Part shown: positions 15,165 to 24,226 of the stretch, in pieces
How positions within the stretch are numbered: the first letter of the stretch is position 1
How the letters are laid out: each line of letters opens with the position of its first letter
NCBI RefSeq assembly: GCF_014654895.1
Contig: NZ_BNBE01000003.1
Coordinates: 586,501-650,500 of the forward strand
Source of the DNA: Streptomyces filamentosus
GTDB taxonomy: Bacteria > Actinomycetota > Actinomycetes > Streptomycetales > Streptomycetaceae
Direction of reading: 5' to 3'
DNA length: 64,000 nt
Made by a program: the position numbers and the translations under genes
The notes under the pieces: model-generated
What the model was told of the DNA's origin: nothing
The model's input: the letters and a program-made list of their open reading frames with translations, nothing else
Database searches by the model: none

Positions 15165-16718
15165 TCAGCCGCCCAGCAGCAGGGCCTGGTCCAGCGCCTG
15201 GAGGAAACGATTCGTCGTCACCCGGTCCCGGACCGCGAGCCGCAGCCAGTGGCGGTCCAGACCCGGGAACGTGTCCCCGCGCCGCACCGCGAACCCCAGC
15301 AGCCGCAGGCGCTCCCGCACCGCGTCCGCGCCCTCGGTCCGGATCAGCACGAACGGCCCCTCGGCCGCCGGCACCGTCCGCACCTCGTCGAACTCCGCCA
15401 GCCCCGCCAGCAGGTGCGCCCGCTCCACGCCGATCCGGTGCGCCGCGTGCTCCGCCTCCGCCAGCGCCGCCCGCGACATGCACGCCTCCGCCGCCACCAG
15501 CGCCGGCGTCGACACCGGCCACAGCGGCTGCGCCCGCTCCAGCAGCGCCACCGTCTCCGGCCCGGCGAGCACGTAACCGATCCGCAGCCCCGCCAGGCCC
15601 CAGGTCTTCGTCAGGCTCCGCAGCACGATCAGCCCCGGCAGGTCCGTCCGCCCGGCCAGCGACTCCCGCTCGCCCGGCACCGCGTCCATGAACGCCTCGT
15701 CCACGACCAGGTACCGCCCCGGCCGCGCCAGCGCCGCGAGCGCCTCCGCCGGATGCAGCACCGACGTCGGGTTCGTCGGGTTCCCGACCACCACCAGGTC
15801 CGCGTCCTCCGGCACCGCCGCCGGATCCAGCCGGAAACCGTCCTCCTCGCGCAGCAGCACCCGGCGCACCTCGTGCCCGGCGTCCCGCAGCGCCGCCTCC
15901 GGCTCCGTGAACTGCGGATGCACCACCACCGGCCGGCGCACCGGCAGCGCTCTCGCCAGCAGCACGAACGCCTCCGCCGCGCCCGAGGTGAGCAACACCC
16001 GCCCCGGCGGGAGGTCGTGCCGCTCCGCCACCGCCGCACGGGCCGAACGCCCGTCCGGATAGGCGGCAAGGGAGAAGAGGGAACGGGCGATCCGCTCCCG
16101 CAGCCAGTCCGGCGGGGTCGCCGTCCGGACGTTGACCGCGAGGTCGGTGAGCTTCTCGTCCCGGACCTCGGCATCACCGTGATGCCGCAGGTCATGAGCG
16201 TGGCTGCCCGTGGGGGGGCCTTCCGTGTGGGTGTCCATGTCCGCCGTCGTGTGGGGGGTGGGGGTGGAGATGTGGGGTGAGTCAGGCTCGCCAGCGATGT
16301 ACCCCCGCGTCAAGGGCGACAACCGTGCGACGGACGTCACTTCGTCCGGCCGAACCGGGACGGAAGCCGCGATCGCGCAGGTCACCCGCCGGGACTTCCG
16401 CTTCGGCACCACCAGCACCGCCCCCGGACCCGCCGCCACCAGCGCCGCCGCCTCCGCCACCGAGGCCGTCCCCGACGCCGCCAGCGGCACCTCCGACGGA
16501 TGCGGCACCACCACCCCGGCCAGCACCTCCGCCGGGAACCCCGTCACCGGCACCCCCAGGCGCCCGGCCGCCGCCACGATCCCCGGCGCGCCCGCCCGCG
16601 CGTCCAGCGTCGCCAGCCCCCGCACCCGTACGCCCCCCGCCTCCGCGAGCGCGCCCCGGACCAGCTCCAGGACCTCCCGCGCCGTCGCCCCCGAACGGAC
16701 GCCCACCCCGACGTGCAC
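15165..16718 (-). CDS. CobE/CbiG-C domain fused to CobC (Rv2231c-type PLP aminotransferase/decarboxylase)
   Basis: One uninterrupted 517-codon frame. Residues 1 to about 125 form a CobE/CbiG C-terminal domain (VHVGVGVRSGATAREVLELV, SGTASVAEAAALVAAGPG, RRVTCAIA), associated with precorrin ring contraction and opening. After a linker of about 45 residues, residues 161-517 form a CobC-like fold-type I PLP enzyme with DEAFMDAVPG and the lysine in SLTKTWGLAGLRIGY, a family linked to the aminopropanol arm of cobalamin. No stop separates them. The GTG at 16718 has a GGGGGG ribosome site; the internal ATG at 16238 could start a separate 357-residue CobC but has only a weak site. Divergent from the ZIP transporter, 30 bp apart. 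Confidence 0.78.
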   Translation of the reverse strand: MHVGVGVRSGATAREVLELVRGALAEAGGVRVRGLATLDARAGAPGIVAAAGRLGVPVTGFPAEVLAGVVVPHPSEVPLAASGTASVAEAAALVAAGPGAVLVVPKRKSRRVTCAIAASVPVRPDEVTSVARLSPLTRGYIAGEPDSPHISTPTPHTTADMDTHTEGPPTGSHAHDLRHHGDAEVRDEKLTDLAVNVRTATPPDWLRERIARSLFSLAAYPDGRSARAAVAERHDLPPGRVLLTSGAAEAFVLLARALPVRRPVVVHPQFTEPEAALRDAGHEVRRVLLREEDGFRLDPAAVPEDADLVVVGNPTNPTSVLHPAEALAALARPGRYLVVDEAFMDAVPGERESLAGRTDLPGLIVLRSLTKTWGLAGLRIGYVLAGPETVALLERAQPLWPVSTPALVAAEACMSRAALAEAEHAAHRIGVERAHLLAGLAEFDEVRTVPAAEGPFVLIRTEGADAVRERLRLLGFAVRRGDTFPGLDRHWLRLAVRDRVTTNRFLQALDQALLLGG

Positions 16719-16748
16719 ACCCGGCCCCCCATCCGATAGCAAGGGGCC

Positions 16749-17489
16749 ATGGCAGTGGTCGTCGCGCTCGGCGCGTTCCTCATGACGCTCTTCGGCGGCT
16801 GGGTCGCGCAGCGCGTCACCGACCGCCGGCACCTCGTCCTCGGACTCGCCGGCGGCCTCATGCTCGGCGTCGTCGGACTCGACCTGCTCCCCGAGGCCCT
16901 GGAGGCCGCGGGCGACGAGGTCTTCGGCGTCCCCCAGGCCCTGCTGCTCTTCGTCGGCGGCTTCCTCTTCGCCCACGTCGTCGAACGCCTCCTCGCCACC
17001 CGCCGCGCCGCCCACGGCGCCGAGACGGGCAGGCCGACGGAGGAACGGACCCCGCAGGTCGGCCTCGTCGCGGCCGGCGCCATGGTGCTGCACAGCCTCA
17101 TGGACGGCATCGCGCTCGGCGCCGCCTTCCAGGTCGGCGGCGGCATGGGAGCCACCGTCGCGCTCGCCGTCGTCACCCACGACTTCGCCGACGGCTTCAA
17201 CACGTACACGCTCACCAGCCTGTACGGGAACGAGCGCCGCAAGGCCCTCGCCATGCTCCTGGCCGACGCGGTCGCCCCCATCGCCGGCGCCGCCCTCGCC
17301 ACCCTCCTCACCCTTCCGGAGGAACTGCTCGGCAGCTATCTCGGCTTCTTCGGCGGCGCCCTGCTCTACCTCGCCGCCGCCGAGATCCTGCCCGAGGCCC
17401 ACCACGAACACCCCGCCCGCTCCACCCTGCTCTGCACGGTCGCCGGCGTCGGCTTCATCTGGCTCGTCGTGGGCCTCTCCGGCGGCTGA
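16749..17489 (+). CDS. ZIP-family metal transporter
   Basis: A 246-residue integral membrane protein with about seven to eight transmembrane helices. The ZIP metal-site signatures are present: LHSLMDGIALG (helix 4) and a second conserved helix with THDFADGFNTYTL, plus the EILPEAHHEHP segment near the C-terminus. A short loop with His/Glu residues (about 84-100) follows helix 3. It lies inside the cobalamin cluster, divergent from cobE-cobC and convergent with cobB, 3 bp from the latter's stop. ZIP proteins import Zn, Fe, Mn or Co; the setting makes cobalt import possible, but the sequence alone cannot show it. Confidence 0.85.
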   Translation: MAVVVALGAFLMTLFGGWVAQRVTDRRHLVLGLAGGLMLGVVGLDLLPEALEAAGDEVFGVPQALLLFVGGFLFAHVVERLLATRRAAHGAETGRPTEERTPQVGLVAAGAMVLHSLMDGIALGAAFQVGGGMGATVALAVVTHDFADGFNTYTLTSLYGNERRKALAMLLADAVAPIAGAALATLLTLPEELLGSYLGFFGGALLYLAAAEILPEAHHEHPARSTLLCTVAGVGFIWLVVGLSGG

Positions 17490-17491
17490 AC

Positions 17492-18832
17492 TCACCCGCA
17501 GCGCCCCACGAACCGCGCCGCGACCGACGGCGCGCCCGCCCAGTGCGTGTGCACGTAACTGGCGTGCACCCCGCCCTGCACGAAGCCCTCCGTCCGCATC
17601 TCCGGCTGCCGCAGCCCCCAGGCCGCGAGCGGGCCCGCGCCCGGCTCGATCACCGTCCGGTGGAACTCGTGCCCCCGCAGCCGGGTCCCGGCCGCCGCGA
17701 GCACGCTGTCGTTCACCGCCACCGCCTCCCGGTAGCCCAGCGTCAGCCGCGAGGACATCCGCGCGTCCGCGTCCAGGACCCCGCACATCGGCGTCCCGTC
17801 CAGCGACCGCGCCAGGTACAGCAGCCCGGCGCACTCGGCGGCGATCGGCGCGCCGCCCGCCGCGAGCTCCGCCACCGCCTTCCGCAGCGGCTCGTTGGCG
17901 GCCAGCTCCGCCGCGTACACCTCGGGGAAGCCGCCGCCGATCACCAGCCCGCCGGTGCCCTCGGGCAGCGCCTCGTCCCGCAGCGGGTCGAAGGTCACCA
18001 CCTCGGCCCCGGCGGCCCGCAGCAGCTCCGCGTGCTCGGCGTACGAGAAGGTGAAGGCGGCCCCGCCCGCGACGGCGACGACCGGCCTGCGCCCCGCCGG
18101 CGGCGGCGCGACGGGCGGGGTCCACGCCTCGGAGTCCAGCGGCGGCGCCGACCGGGCCAGCGCGAGGAGCCCCTCCAGGTCGCACCCGGCCCGCACCTGC
18201 TCCGCCTGCGCGGCCACCGCCTCCACCGCCGCCGCCTGCCGCTCGGCCACCGGGACGAGCCCCAGGTGCCGCGACGGGGTCGAGACGGCGGGCGCCCGCC
18301 GCAGCACGCCGAGGACCGGCACCCCGGACCCGCCGAGCGCCTCCCGCAGCAGGTGCTCGTGCCGGTCGGTCGCGACCTTGTTCAGGATCACGCCGCCGAT
18401 CCGCACCTCCGGGTCCCAGGACGCGAAGCCGTGCACGAGCGCCGCCACCGACCGGGACTGCGAGGACGCGTCCACGACCAGCACCACCGGCGCCCGCAGC
18501 AGCTTCGCCACCTGCGCGGTGGACGCCAGCTCGCCCTGGTCGGCGGCCCCGTCGTACAGGCCCATCACCCCCTCGACCACGGCCAGGTCGCAGCCCCGCG
18601 ACCCGTGCGCGAAGAGCGGCGCGACCAGCCCCGTGCCGCACATGTACGCGTCGAGGTTGCGCCCCGGGCGGCCGGTGGCGAGCGCGTGGTAGCCCGGGTC
18701 GATGTAGTCGGGCCCCACCTTGTGCGGGGAGACGGAGAGCCCCCGGGAGGCGAACGCGGCCATCAGGCCGGTCGCCACCGTGGTCTTCCCCGCCCCCGAC
18801 GACGGGGCCGCGATGACGAGACGTGCTACCAC
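17492..18832 (-). CDS. cobB: Cobyrinate a,c-diamide synthase
   Basis: Glutamine- and ATP-dependent amidation of the a and c carboxylates of (hydrogeno)cobyrinate. In the 446-residue protein the N-terminal P-loop-like segment is APSSGAGKTT (10-18), the DGAADQGE region completes the synthetase domain, and a C-terminal class I-like glutaminase domain (from about residue 240) contains AAECAGLLYLA with the nucleophile Cys and GHEFHRT. The GTG start overlaps the cobO stop by 7 nt, so it is coupled to the cobD-cobQ-chelatase-cobO series. Equivalent names are cobB and cbiA. Confidence 0.93.
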   Translation of the reverse strand: MVARLVIAAPSSGAGKTTVATGLMAAFASRGLSVSPHKVGPDYIDPGYHALATGRPGRNLDAYMCGTGLVAPLFAHGSRGCDLAVVEGVMGLYDGAADQGELASTAQVAKLLRAPVVLVVDASSQSRSVAALVHGFASWDPEVRIGGVILNKVATDRHEHLLREALGGSGVPVLGVLRRAPAVSTPSRHLGLVPVAERQAAAVEAVAAQAEQVRAGCDLEGLLALARSAPPLDSEAWTPPVAPPPAGRRPVVAVAGGAAFTFSYAEHAELLRAAGAEVVTFDPLRDEALPEGTGGLVIGGGFPEVYAAELAANEPLRKAVAELAAGGAPIAAECAGLLYLARSLDGTPMCGVLDADARMSSRLTLGYREAVAVNDSVLAAAGTRLRGHEFHRTVIEPGAGPLAAWGLRQPEMRTEGFVQGGVHASYVHTHWAGAPSVAARFVGRCG

Positions 18833-19434
18833 TCGATGCCCCGCTGGCCCTTCTGACCGGCGTCCATCGGGTGCTTCACCTTGGACATGTCGGTGACGAG
18901 GTCGGCGAAGTCCACCAGCTCCTGCGGCGCGTTGCGCCCGGTGATGACGACGTGCTGCTGACCGGGACGGTCCCGCAGCACCTCCACGACCTCCTTCACG
19001 TCGATCCAGCCCCAGTGCAGCAGGTACGCGAACTCGTCGAGGACGTAGAACTTGTACCGCTCCTCGGCCAGGTCCCGCTTGACCTGCTCCCAGCCCTCGC
19101 GCGCCTTCTCCTCGTGCGACTGCTCGCCCTCGGCGACCTCGCGCTGGATCCAGGACCAGCCCTCGCCCATCTTGTTCCAGGTGACCGTGCCGCCCTTGCC
19201 GGTCTCGCCGAGCGCCTTGAGGGCGTTCTCCTCGCCGACCTTCCACTTGGCGGACTTCACGAACTGGAACACCCCGACCGGCCAGCCCTGGTTCCAGGCG
19301 CGCAGCGCCATCCCGAAGGCGGCCGTCGACTTCCCCTTCCCGACGCCCGTGTGCACCATCACCAGCGCCCGGTTGCGGCGCTGACGGGTCGTGAGGCCGT
19401 CGTCGGGCACGACGGTCGGCTGTCCCTGCGGCAT
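18826..19434 (-). CDS. cobO: Cob(I)yrinic acid a,c-diamide adenosyltransferase
   Basis: Transfers 5'-deoxyadenosine from ATP to Co(I) corrinoid, giving the adenosyl form. The 202-residue CobA/CobO/BtuR fold has the unusual reversed-nucleotide P-loop GVGKGKS at 30-36, the FQFVKSAKW segment and the VLDEFAYLLHWGWID motif. The N-terminal basic stretch (RQRRNRALVMVHTG) is typical. Its ATG overlaps the chelatase stop by one base (TAATG) and follows an AGGAGGG site, so expression is coupled to the upstream genes. Confidence 0.95.
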   Translation of the reverse strand: MPQGQPTVVPDDGLTTRQRRNRALVMVHTGVGKGKSTAAFGMALRAWNQGWPVGVFQFVKSAKWKVGEENALKALGETGKGGTVTWNKMGEGWSWIQREVAEGEQSHEEKAREGWEQVKRDLAEERYKFYVLDEFAYLLHWGWIDVKEVVEVLRDRPGQQHVVITGRNAPQELVDFADLVTDMSKVKHPMDAGQKGQRGIEW

Positions 19435-21509
19435 TAAGCGGCCCTCCTGATAGAGCGATCGACTTGTACGTCCCGGACCAGGCCCGCGAGCGCGTCGGCC
19501 CGCAGCTCGTCCAGGGTGACGGCGGTGCCGCCCAGGTCACGGGCGAGGTTCCCGGCGAGACCGAGCCGCACCGGGCCCGCCTCGCAGTCCACGACGACGC
19601 TCGCCGTGCCGTCGGCGGCGTGCAGCCGCGCGGCCCGCGCGGCCAGCCCCACCGGATCGGGCCCGCCACCGGTCGCCCGCCCGTCGGTCACGACCACGAG
19701 CAGCGGCCGCCGCGAGGGGTCCCGCAGCCGCTCCACCCGCAGCACGTCGTGGGCCTTCAGCAGCCCGGCGGACAGCGGCGTGCGCCCTCCGGTCGGCAGC
19801 TCCTCCAGGCGGGCGGCGGCCGCGTCCACGGAGGACGTCGGCGGCAGCGCCAGCTCGGCGCCCCGGCCCCGGAAGGTCACCAGACCCACCTTGTCGCGCC
19901 GCTGGTAGGCGTCGAGCAGCAGCGAGAGCACGGCGCCCTTCACCGCGCCCATCCGCCGGCGCGCCGCCATCGACCCGGAGGCGTCCACGACGAACAGCAC
20001 GAGGTTCCCCTCGCGCCCCTCCCGCACCGCCTGCCGCAGGTCGTCCCGGCGCACCACGAGCCCCGCACCGGACCGGCCCCGCGCCCGCTGGTGCGGCGCG
20101 GCGGCCCGCACGGTCGCCGACAGGTGCAGCTTGGTCAGCGCGCCCCGGGGCCGGGTGGCGCCGGTCGTCCGGCCGCTCTGGGTCCGGGCCCGGGACCGCC
20201 GCCCGGCCGCGCCGTCCCCGAGTCCGGGCACGCTGAGCACCTTCGTGCGGAACGGCTCGCCGGCCTTGACGGCGGCCCGCTCCCCGGCCGGGCCGGAGCC
20301 CTGCGGCGCGGGAGCCCGCTCGGGCGCCTGCTCCGGTGCGGCGTCGGTCCCGGGAGCCTGCTCGGGCGCCTGCTCCGGTGCGCCGTCGATCCCGGGCGCG
20401 GGCCCCTCACCGCCCTGCGGCGGCACCCCGCCGCCCCCACCGGGACCGCCGTCCCCCGGCCCGTCCGGCCCGGGGTCCGGGTCGTCGTCCGGCTCCTCGC
20501 CCTTGAACCGCTCCAGCGTCTCGTCCAGCTTGTCCTGGTCGAGGCCGGGCGCGTCGAAGGGGTTGCGCCGGCGCCGGTGCGGCAGCGCGAGCAGCGCGGC
20601 CTGCCGCACGTCCTCGGAGGTCACCTCCTCCCGCCCCGCCCACGCGGCGAGCGCGGTCGCGGCCCGGGCCATGACGATGTCGGCGCGCATCCCGTCGACC
20701 TCGAACGCGGCGCAGGTGGCGGCGATCTGGAGCAGGACGGCGTCCCCGAGCACCACGCGCGGCAGCACCTCCCGCGCGGCGGCGATCCGGGCGCGCAGCG
20801 CGGCCTCCTCGCCCGCCCACCGGGCGGCGAAGGCGGCCGGATCGTCCTCGAACGCCAGCCTGCGCCGCACCACCTCGACCCGCTCCTCGGGCACCCGCGA
20901 GGCGGCCACCTCCACGGTCAGCCCGAACCGGTCGAGCAGCTGCGGCCGCAGCTCGCCCTCCTCCGGGTTCATGGTGCCCACCAGCAGGAAGCGGGCGGCG
21001 TGCCGCACGGAGACGCCCTCGCGCTCCACGTGCGAGGCGCCCATGGCGGCGGCGTCGAGCAGGTGGTCGATCAGATGGTCCGACAGGAGGTTGACCTCGT
21101 CGACGTAGAGGATCCCCCGGTGGGCGGCGGCCAGCAGCCCCGGCTCGAACGCCTTCACGCCCTCGGCCAGCGCCTTCTCGATGTCGAGCGCGCCGACCAG
21201 CCGGTCCTCGGACGCCCCCACGGGCAGCTCCACCATCCGCGCCGGACGCGCGCCGGAGGCGCCGTCCCCGTGCGGCCCGTCCGGGCACCCCGGATCGGGC
21301 GCGGCCGGATCGCAGCTGAACCGGCAGCCGGCGACGACCGCCACCTCGGGCAGCAGCCCGGCGAGCGCGCGGACGGCGGTCGACTTGGCGGTGCCCTTCT
21401 CGCCCCGCACGAGCACGCCGCCCACGCTCGGGCTGACCGCGTTCAGCAGCAGCGCGAGCCGCAGGTCGTCCATCCCGACGACGGCGGTGAACGGGAAACG
21501 GGTGCTCAT
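19434..21509 (-). CDS. ChlI/ChlD-fused AAA+ cobalto/magnesium chelatase subunit
   Basis: A 691-residue motor subunit for cobalt insertion into the corrin ring. The N-terminal ChlI-type AAA+ module (about 1-340) has Walker A GEKGTAKST at 37-45, Walker B with LYVDEVNLL and the Cys-rich insertion between them; a Pro/Gly/Glu/Ala-rich linker (about 345-430, with repeated PEQAPE units) joins it to a ChlD-type von Willebrand A domain whose MIDAS is VVDASGSMA with a later TDGRATGGG. The large CobN subunit that it should drive is not adjacent: cobQ lies 50 bp upstream. The ATG has a GAAGGAG site. Confidence 0.88.
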   Translation of the reverse strand: MSTRFPFTAVVGMDDLRLALLLNAVSPSVGGVLVRGEKGTAKSTAVRALAGLLPEVAVVAGCRFSCDPAAPDPGCPDGPHGDGASGARPARMVELPVGASEDRLVGALDIEKALAEGVKAFEPGLLAAAHRGILYVDEVNLLSDHLIDHLLDAAAMGASHVEREGVSVRHAARFLLVGTMNPEEGELRPQLLDRFGLTVEVAASRVPEERVEVVRRRLAFEDDPAAFAARWAGEEAALRARIAAAREVLPRVVLGDAVLLQIAATCAAFEVDGMRADIVMARAATALAAWAGREEVTSEDVRQAALLALPHRRRRNPFDAPGLDQDKLDETLERFKGEEPDDDPDPGPDGPGDGGPGGGGGVPPQGGEGPAPGIDGAPEQAPEQAPGTDAAPEQAPERAPAPQGSGPAGERAAVKAGEPFRTKVLSVPGLGDGAAGRRSRARTQSGRTTGATRPRGALTKLHLSATVRAAAPHQRARGRSGAGLVVRRDDLRQAVREGREGNLVLFVVDASGSMAARRRMGAVKGAVLSLLLDAYQRRDKVGLVTFRGRGAELALPPTSSVDAAAARLEELPTGGRTPLSAGLLKAHDVLRVERLRDPSRRPLLVVVTDGRATGGGPDPVGLAARAARLHAADGTASVVVDCEAGPVRLGLAGNLARDLGGTAVTLDELRADALAGLVRDVQVDRSIRRAA

Positions 21510-21558
21510 CGGGTGCTCACTCCTTCGGTACGTACGGATGCCGGGACCGGGCGGCCGC

Positions 21559-23067
21559 TCACGGCGCGCCCGGCGGCACGAACGGCAGGCCCTTGGGGGC
21601 GCCCTCCTCGACGAGCCGCAGCAGGGCGTCCGTGTCGGCGTGCTCCTCGATCAGGTCGCCGAGGCGGTCCAGCTGCTCCTCGCGCAGGGTGCCGAAGGAG
21701 GTGTCGGGGGCGGGCACGAAGGCCCGGCCCGCCGCCGCCGCGACCTCCCGGAGGAAGGCCCGGCGGAAGCCGTCGCTCTCCAGCGAGCCGTGCCAGTGGG
21801 TGCCCCAGACGGCGCCGACCCGGCAGCCGTCCAGGAACGCCTCCCCGCCGCGCACGTCCGCGACGCCGTGGTGGATCTCGTACCCCTCGACCCGCTCCCC
21901 GAGCGCCTCGCCGACCGGCCGGGCCAGGGTCTTCTCGCGCGCGAACCGGACCCGTACGGGCAGCAGCCCGAGCCCGTCCACGGCGCCCGCCCTCGACTCG
22001 ACCTCGTCCTCGATGTGCTCGCCGAGCACCTGGAAGCCGCCGCAGATCCCCAGCACCGGACGCCCCTCGGCGGCCCGCCGGGCCAGCGCGTCCGCGAGGC
22101 CCCGCTCGCGCAGCCACGCCAGCGCCCTGACCGTGCCCCGGGTGCCCGGCACCACGACGAGGTCCGCGTCGGCCAGCTCCTCCGGCCGGTCCACGAACCG
22201 CACGATCACGCCCGGCTCGGCGGCCAGCGCGTCCACGTCGGTGAAGTTCGACATCAGCGGGACGGCGCAGACCGCGACCCGCAGCACGTCCGCGCCGACC
22301 GGCGGCGCGACGACGGACTCGCGGACGGTGCCGCGCAGCGAGACCCGCAGGCCGTCCTCCTCGTCGATGCCGAGGCCGTGCGCGTACGGCAGGACGCCGA
22401 GGGTCGGGCGGCCGGTCAGCCCGTGCAGCATGTCGAGGCCGGGCTCCAGCAGGGTCACGTCGCCGCGGAACTTGTTCACCAGGTAGCCGGCGACCAGCTC
22501 CTGGTCCTCGGGCGCGAGCAGCGCCGTCGTGCCGAAGAACTGGGCGAAGACCCCGCCCCGGTCGATGTCGCCGACCACGACGACCGGCAGCCGGGCGGCC
22601 CGCGCGATGCCCATGTTGACGATGTCGGTGCGCCGCAGGTTGATCTCGGCCGGGCTGCCCGCGCCCTCGCAGATCACCGCGTCGTGGGTGGCCCGCAGCT
22701 CCTCCAGACAGGCCAGCACCGGCTCGAAGAGCGTCTGCTGCCGCCCCCCGTGGTAGCCCTTGGCGCTCATCTCGCCGACCGGCCTGCCCATCAGGACGAC
22801 CTGGCTGGACCGGTCGCCGCCCGGCTTGAGCAGCACCGGGTTCATCAGCGCGGTCGGCTCGACGCGGGCGGCCTGCGCCTGCATGGCCTGCGCGCGCCCG
22901 ATCTCGGCGCCCTCCCGCGTCACGAAGGAGTTGAGGGACATGTTCTGCCCCTTGAACGGCGCCACCTTGACGCCCTGCCGGACCAGCCAGCGGCAGATGC
23001 CCGCCGTGACGACGCTCTTGCCCGCGTCCGAGGTCGTCCCGGCGACGAGCAGCCCCCCACCCCTCAC
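21559..23067 (-). CDS. cobQ: Cobyric acid synthase
   Basis: Glutamine-dependent amidation of the b, d, e and g carboxylates of adenosylcobyrinic a,c-diamide. The 502-residue protein starts with VAGTTSDAGKSVVTAG (nucleotide-binding), PFKGQNMSLNSFVT and CEGAGSPAEINL, and ends with a glutaminase domain with the nucleophile in LGICGGFQVLG and histidines in GYEIHHG and GTHWHGSLES. The GTG at 23067 overlaps the cobD stop as GTGA. The gene is second in the riboswitch-led series. Confidence 0.95.
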   Translation of the reverse strand: MRGGGLLVAGTTSDAGKSVVTAGICRWLVRQGVKVAPFKGQNMSLNSFVTREGAEIGRAQAMQAQAARVEPTALMNPVLLKPGGDRSSQVVLMGRPVGEMSAKGYHGGRQQTLFEPVLACLEELRATHDAVICEGAGSPAEINLRRTDIVNMGIARAARLPVVVVGDIDRGGVFAQFFGTTALLAPEDQELVAGYLVNKFRGDVTLLEPGLDMLHGLTGRPTLGVLPYAHGLGIDEEDGLRVSLRGTVRESVVAPPVGADVLRVAVCAVPLMSNFTDVDALAAEPGVIVRFVDRPEELADADLVVVPGTRGTVRALAWLRERGLADALARRAAEGRPVLGICGGFQVLGEHIEDEVESRAGAVDGLGLLPVRVRFAREKTLARPVGEALGERVEGYEIHHGVADVRGGEAFLDGCRVGAVWGTHWHGSLESDGFRRAFLREVAAAAGRAFVPAPDTSFGTLREEQLDRLGDLIEEHADTDALLRLVEEGAPKGLPFVPPGAP

Positions 23068-24053
23068 TTCGTCCTCCGCTTCACCGTGGCGTCGAATACC
23101 GTGTCGGTCAGGATCCGGCCGCCCACGCAGGCGGCCAGGGTCAGCCAGGTCACCCGGCGGGAGAGCCGGACGGCCCGGTCGACGTCGGCGACCTCCACGG
23201 GCCGCCCCTCCCCGTTCAGGACGGGCCGGTGCTCGACCCGCCCGCCGTACGAGAGCGTCCCCCCGAGCCGTACCCCGAGCGCGCCCGCGAAAGCCGCCTC
23301 GACCGGTCCGGCGTTGGGACTGGGGTGCTTCCCGGCGTCCGCCCGCCAGGCCCGTACGGCCCCGCGCGGATCGCCGCCCGCGACGGCCGCGAGGGCCGCG
23401 GTGAGCCGGGCGCCCGGCCAGCCGGCCAGGTCGTCGAGGCGGGCCGAGGCCCAGCCGTAGCGGAGGTGGCGGGGCGACCTGTGGCCCACCATGGCGTCCA
23501 GCGTGTTGACGGCGCGGAAGCCGAGCAGCCCCGGCACGCCCGCGACCGCGCCCCACACGAGGGCGCCGACGACGGCGTCGGAGGTGTTCTCGGCGACGGA
23601 CTCGACGACCGCGCGGGCCATCCCGGGCCCGTCCAGGTGCTGCGGGTCGCGTCCGACGAGGTGCGGCATCCGCTCCCGGGCGACCTCCAGGTCGCCGGCG
23701 GCGAGCGCCCCGCCGATGGCGCGGGCCTCCCGGCCCAGGGTCGTCCCGCCGACGACGGCCCACACCGCGGCGGCGGTCAGCGCGACGGAACCGGCGCGGC
23801 TGCCGCGCACCGCGCGGGCGGCCAGCGCCCCGGCGGCGACGGCGCCGCCCGCGCAGACGGCGGTGTGCAGGGCGCCCCGGCCCCGGTGGTCGCGCCACAG
23901 GCGCCGCTCGACGGCGGCGGCGGCCCGGCCGAAGACGGCGACGGGGTGCCCGCAGCGCGGATCGCCGAGGACCAGGTCGACGGCGAGGCCGGCGGCCGCT
24001 CCGTACGCGAAGACTGCGGTGGCTCGGGAAGCCACGGGGGTACGGCCGGGCAT
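23064..24053 (-). CDS. cobD: Adenosylcobinamide-phosphate synthase (CobD/CbiB)
   Basis: Integral membrane enzyme that attaches (R)-1-amino-2-propanol phosphate to adenosylcobyric acid. The 329-residue protein shows the family signatures DLVLGDPRCGHPVAVFGR at the N-terminus, VARERMPHLVGRDP with VVESVAENTSD in the middle, FRAVNTLDAMVGHR, and SPNAGPVEAAFAGALGVRLGG towards the end, with four to five hydrophobic helices. It is the first gene after the cobalamin riboswitch, and is coupled to cobQ. Alternative name cbiB. Confidence 0.94.
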   Translation of the reverse strand: MPGRTPVASRATAVFAYGAAAGLAVDLVLGDPRCGHPVAVFGRAAAAVERRLWRDHRGRGALHTAVCAGGAVAAGALAARAVRGSRAGSVALTAAAVWAVVGGTTLGREARAIGGALAAGDLEVARERMPHLVGRDPQHLDGPGMARAVVESVAENTSDAVVGALVWGAVAGVPGLLGFRAVNTLDAMVGHRSPRHLRYGWASARLDDLAGWPGARLTAALAAVAGGDPRGAVRAWRADAGKHPSPNAGPVEAAFAGALGVRLGGTLSYGGRVEHRPVLNGEGRPVEVADVDRAVRLSRRVTWLTLAACVGGRILTDTVFDATVKRRTK

Positions 24054-24089
24054 GGCGGCGTGTCCTCACTCAGGGTCCGCGCCCTGGGT

Positions 24090-24226
24090 CGACGTGACCG
24101 GCGGCGAGAGTTCCTGACTCCCGGAACCCGCTGGTCGCTGGGGTCCGGTCACAGTGGCGGGACCGCGCCGGAATCGCACCGGGCTTCCTCTCCATTGCCG
24201 CCGTATTGGCCCCGGCAGTCCACCAC
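24090..24226 (-). promoter_or_regulatory. Cobalamin (AdoCbl) riboswitch upstream of cobD
   Basis: Read on the minus strand, the leader contains GAGGAAGCCCGGTGCGATTC, then the B12-box core GCGGTCCCGCCACTGTGACC (near 24144-24163), and ends with GAGTCAGGAACTC (24109-24121). These match the conserved blocks of the class in order and spacing. A CAGGG...CCCTG hairpin (24071-24086) follows, directly before the GAGGAC ribosome site of cobD, and may be the expression platform. A TTGACG -35-like hexamer lies at 24241-24246. The rest of the 24054-24350 gap holds no gene. Boundaries are approximate. Confidence 0.9.

Noticed and set aside
16238..16718. Separate cobE and cobC genes
   Set aside because: No stop codon lies between them and the ATG at 16238 has a weak ribosome site; kept as an alternative within the fusion entry.
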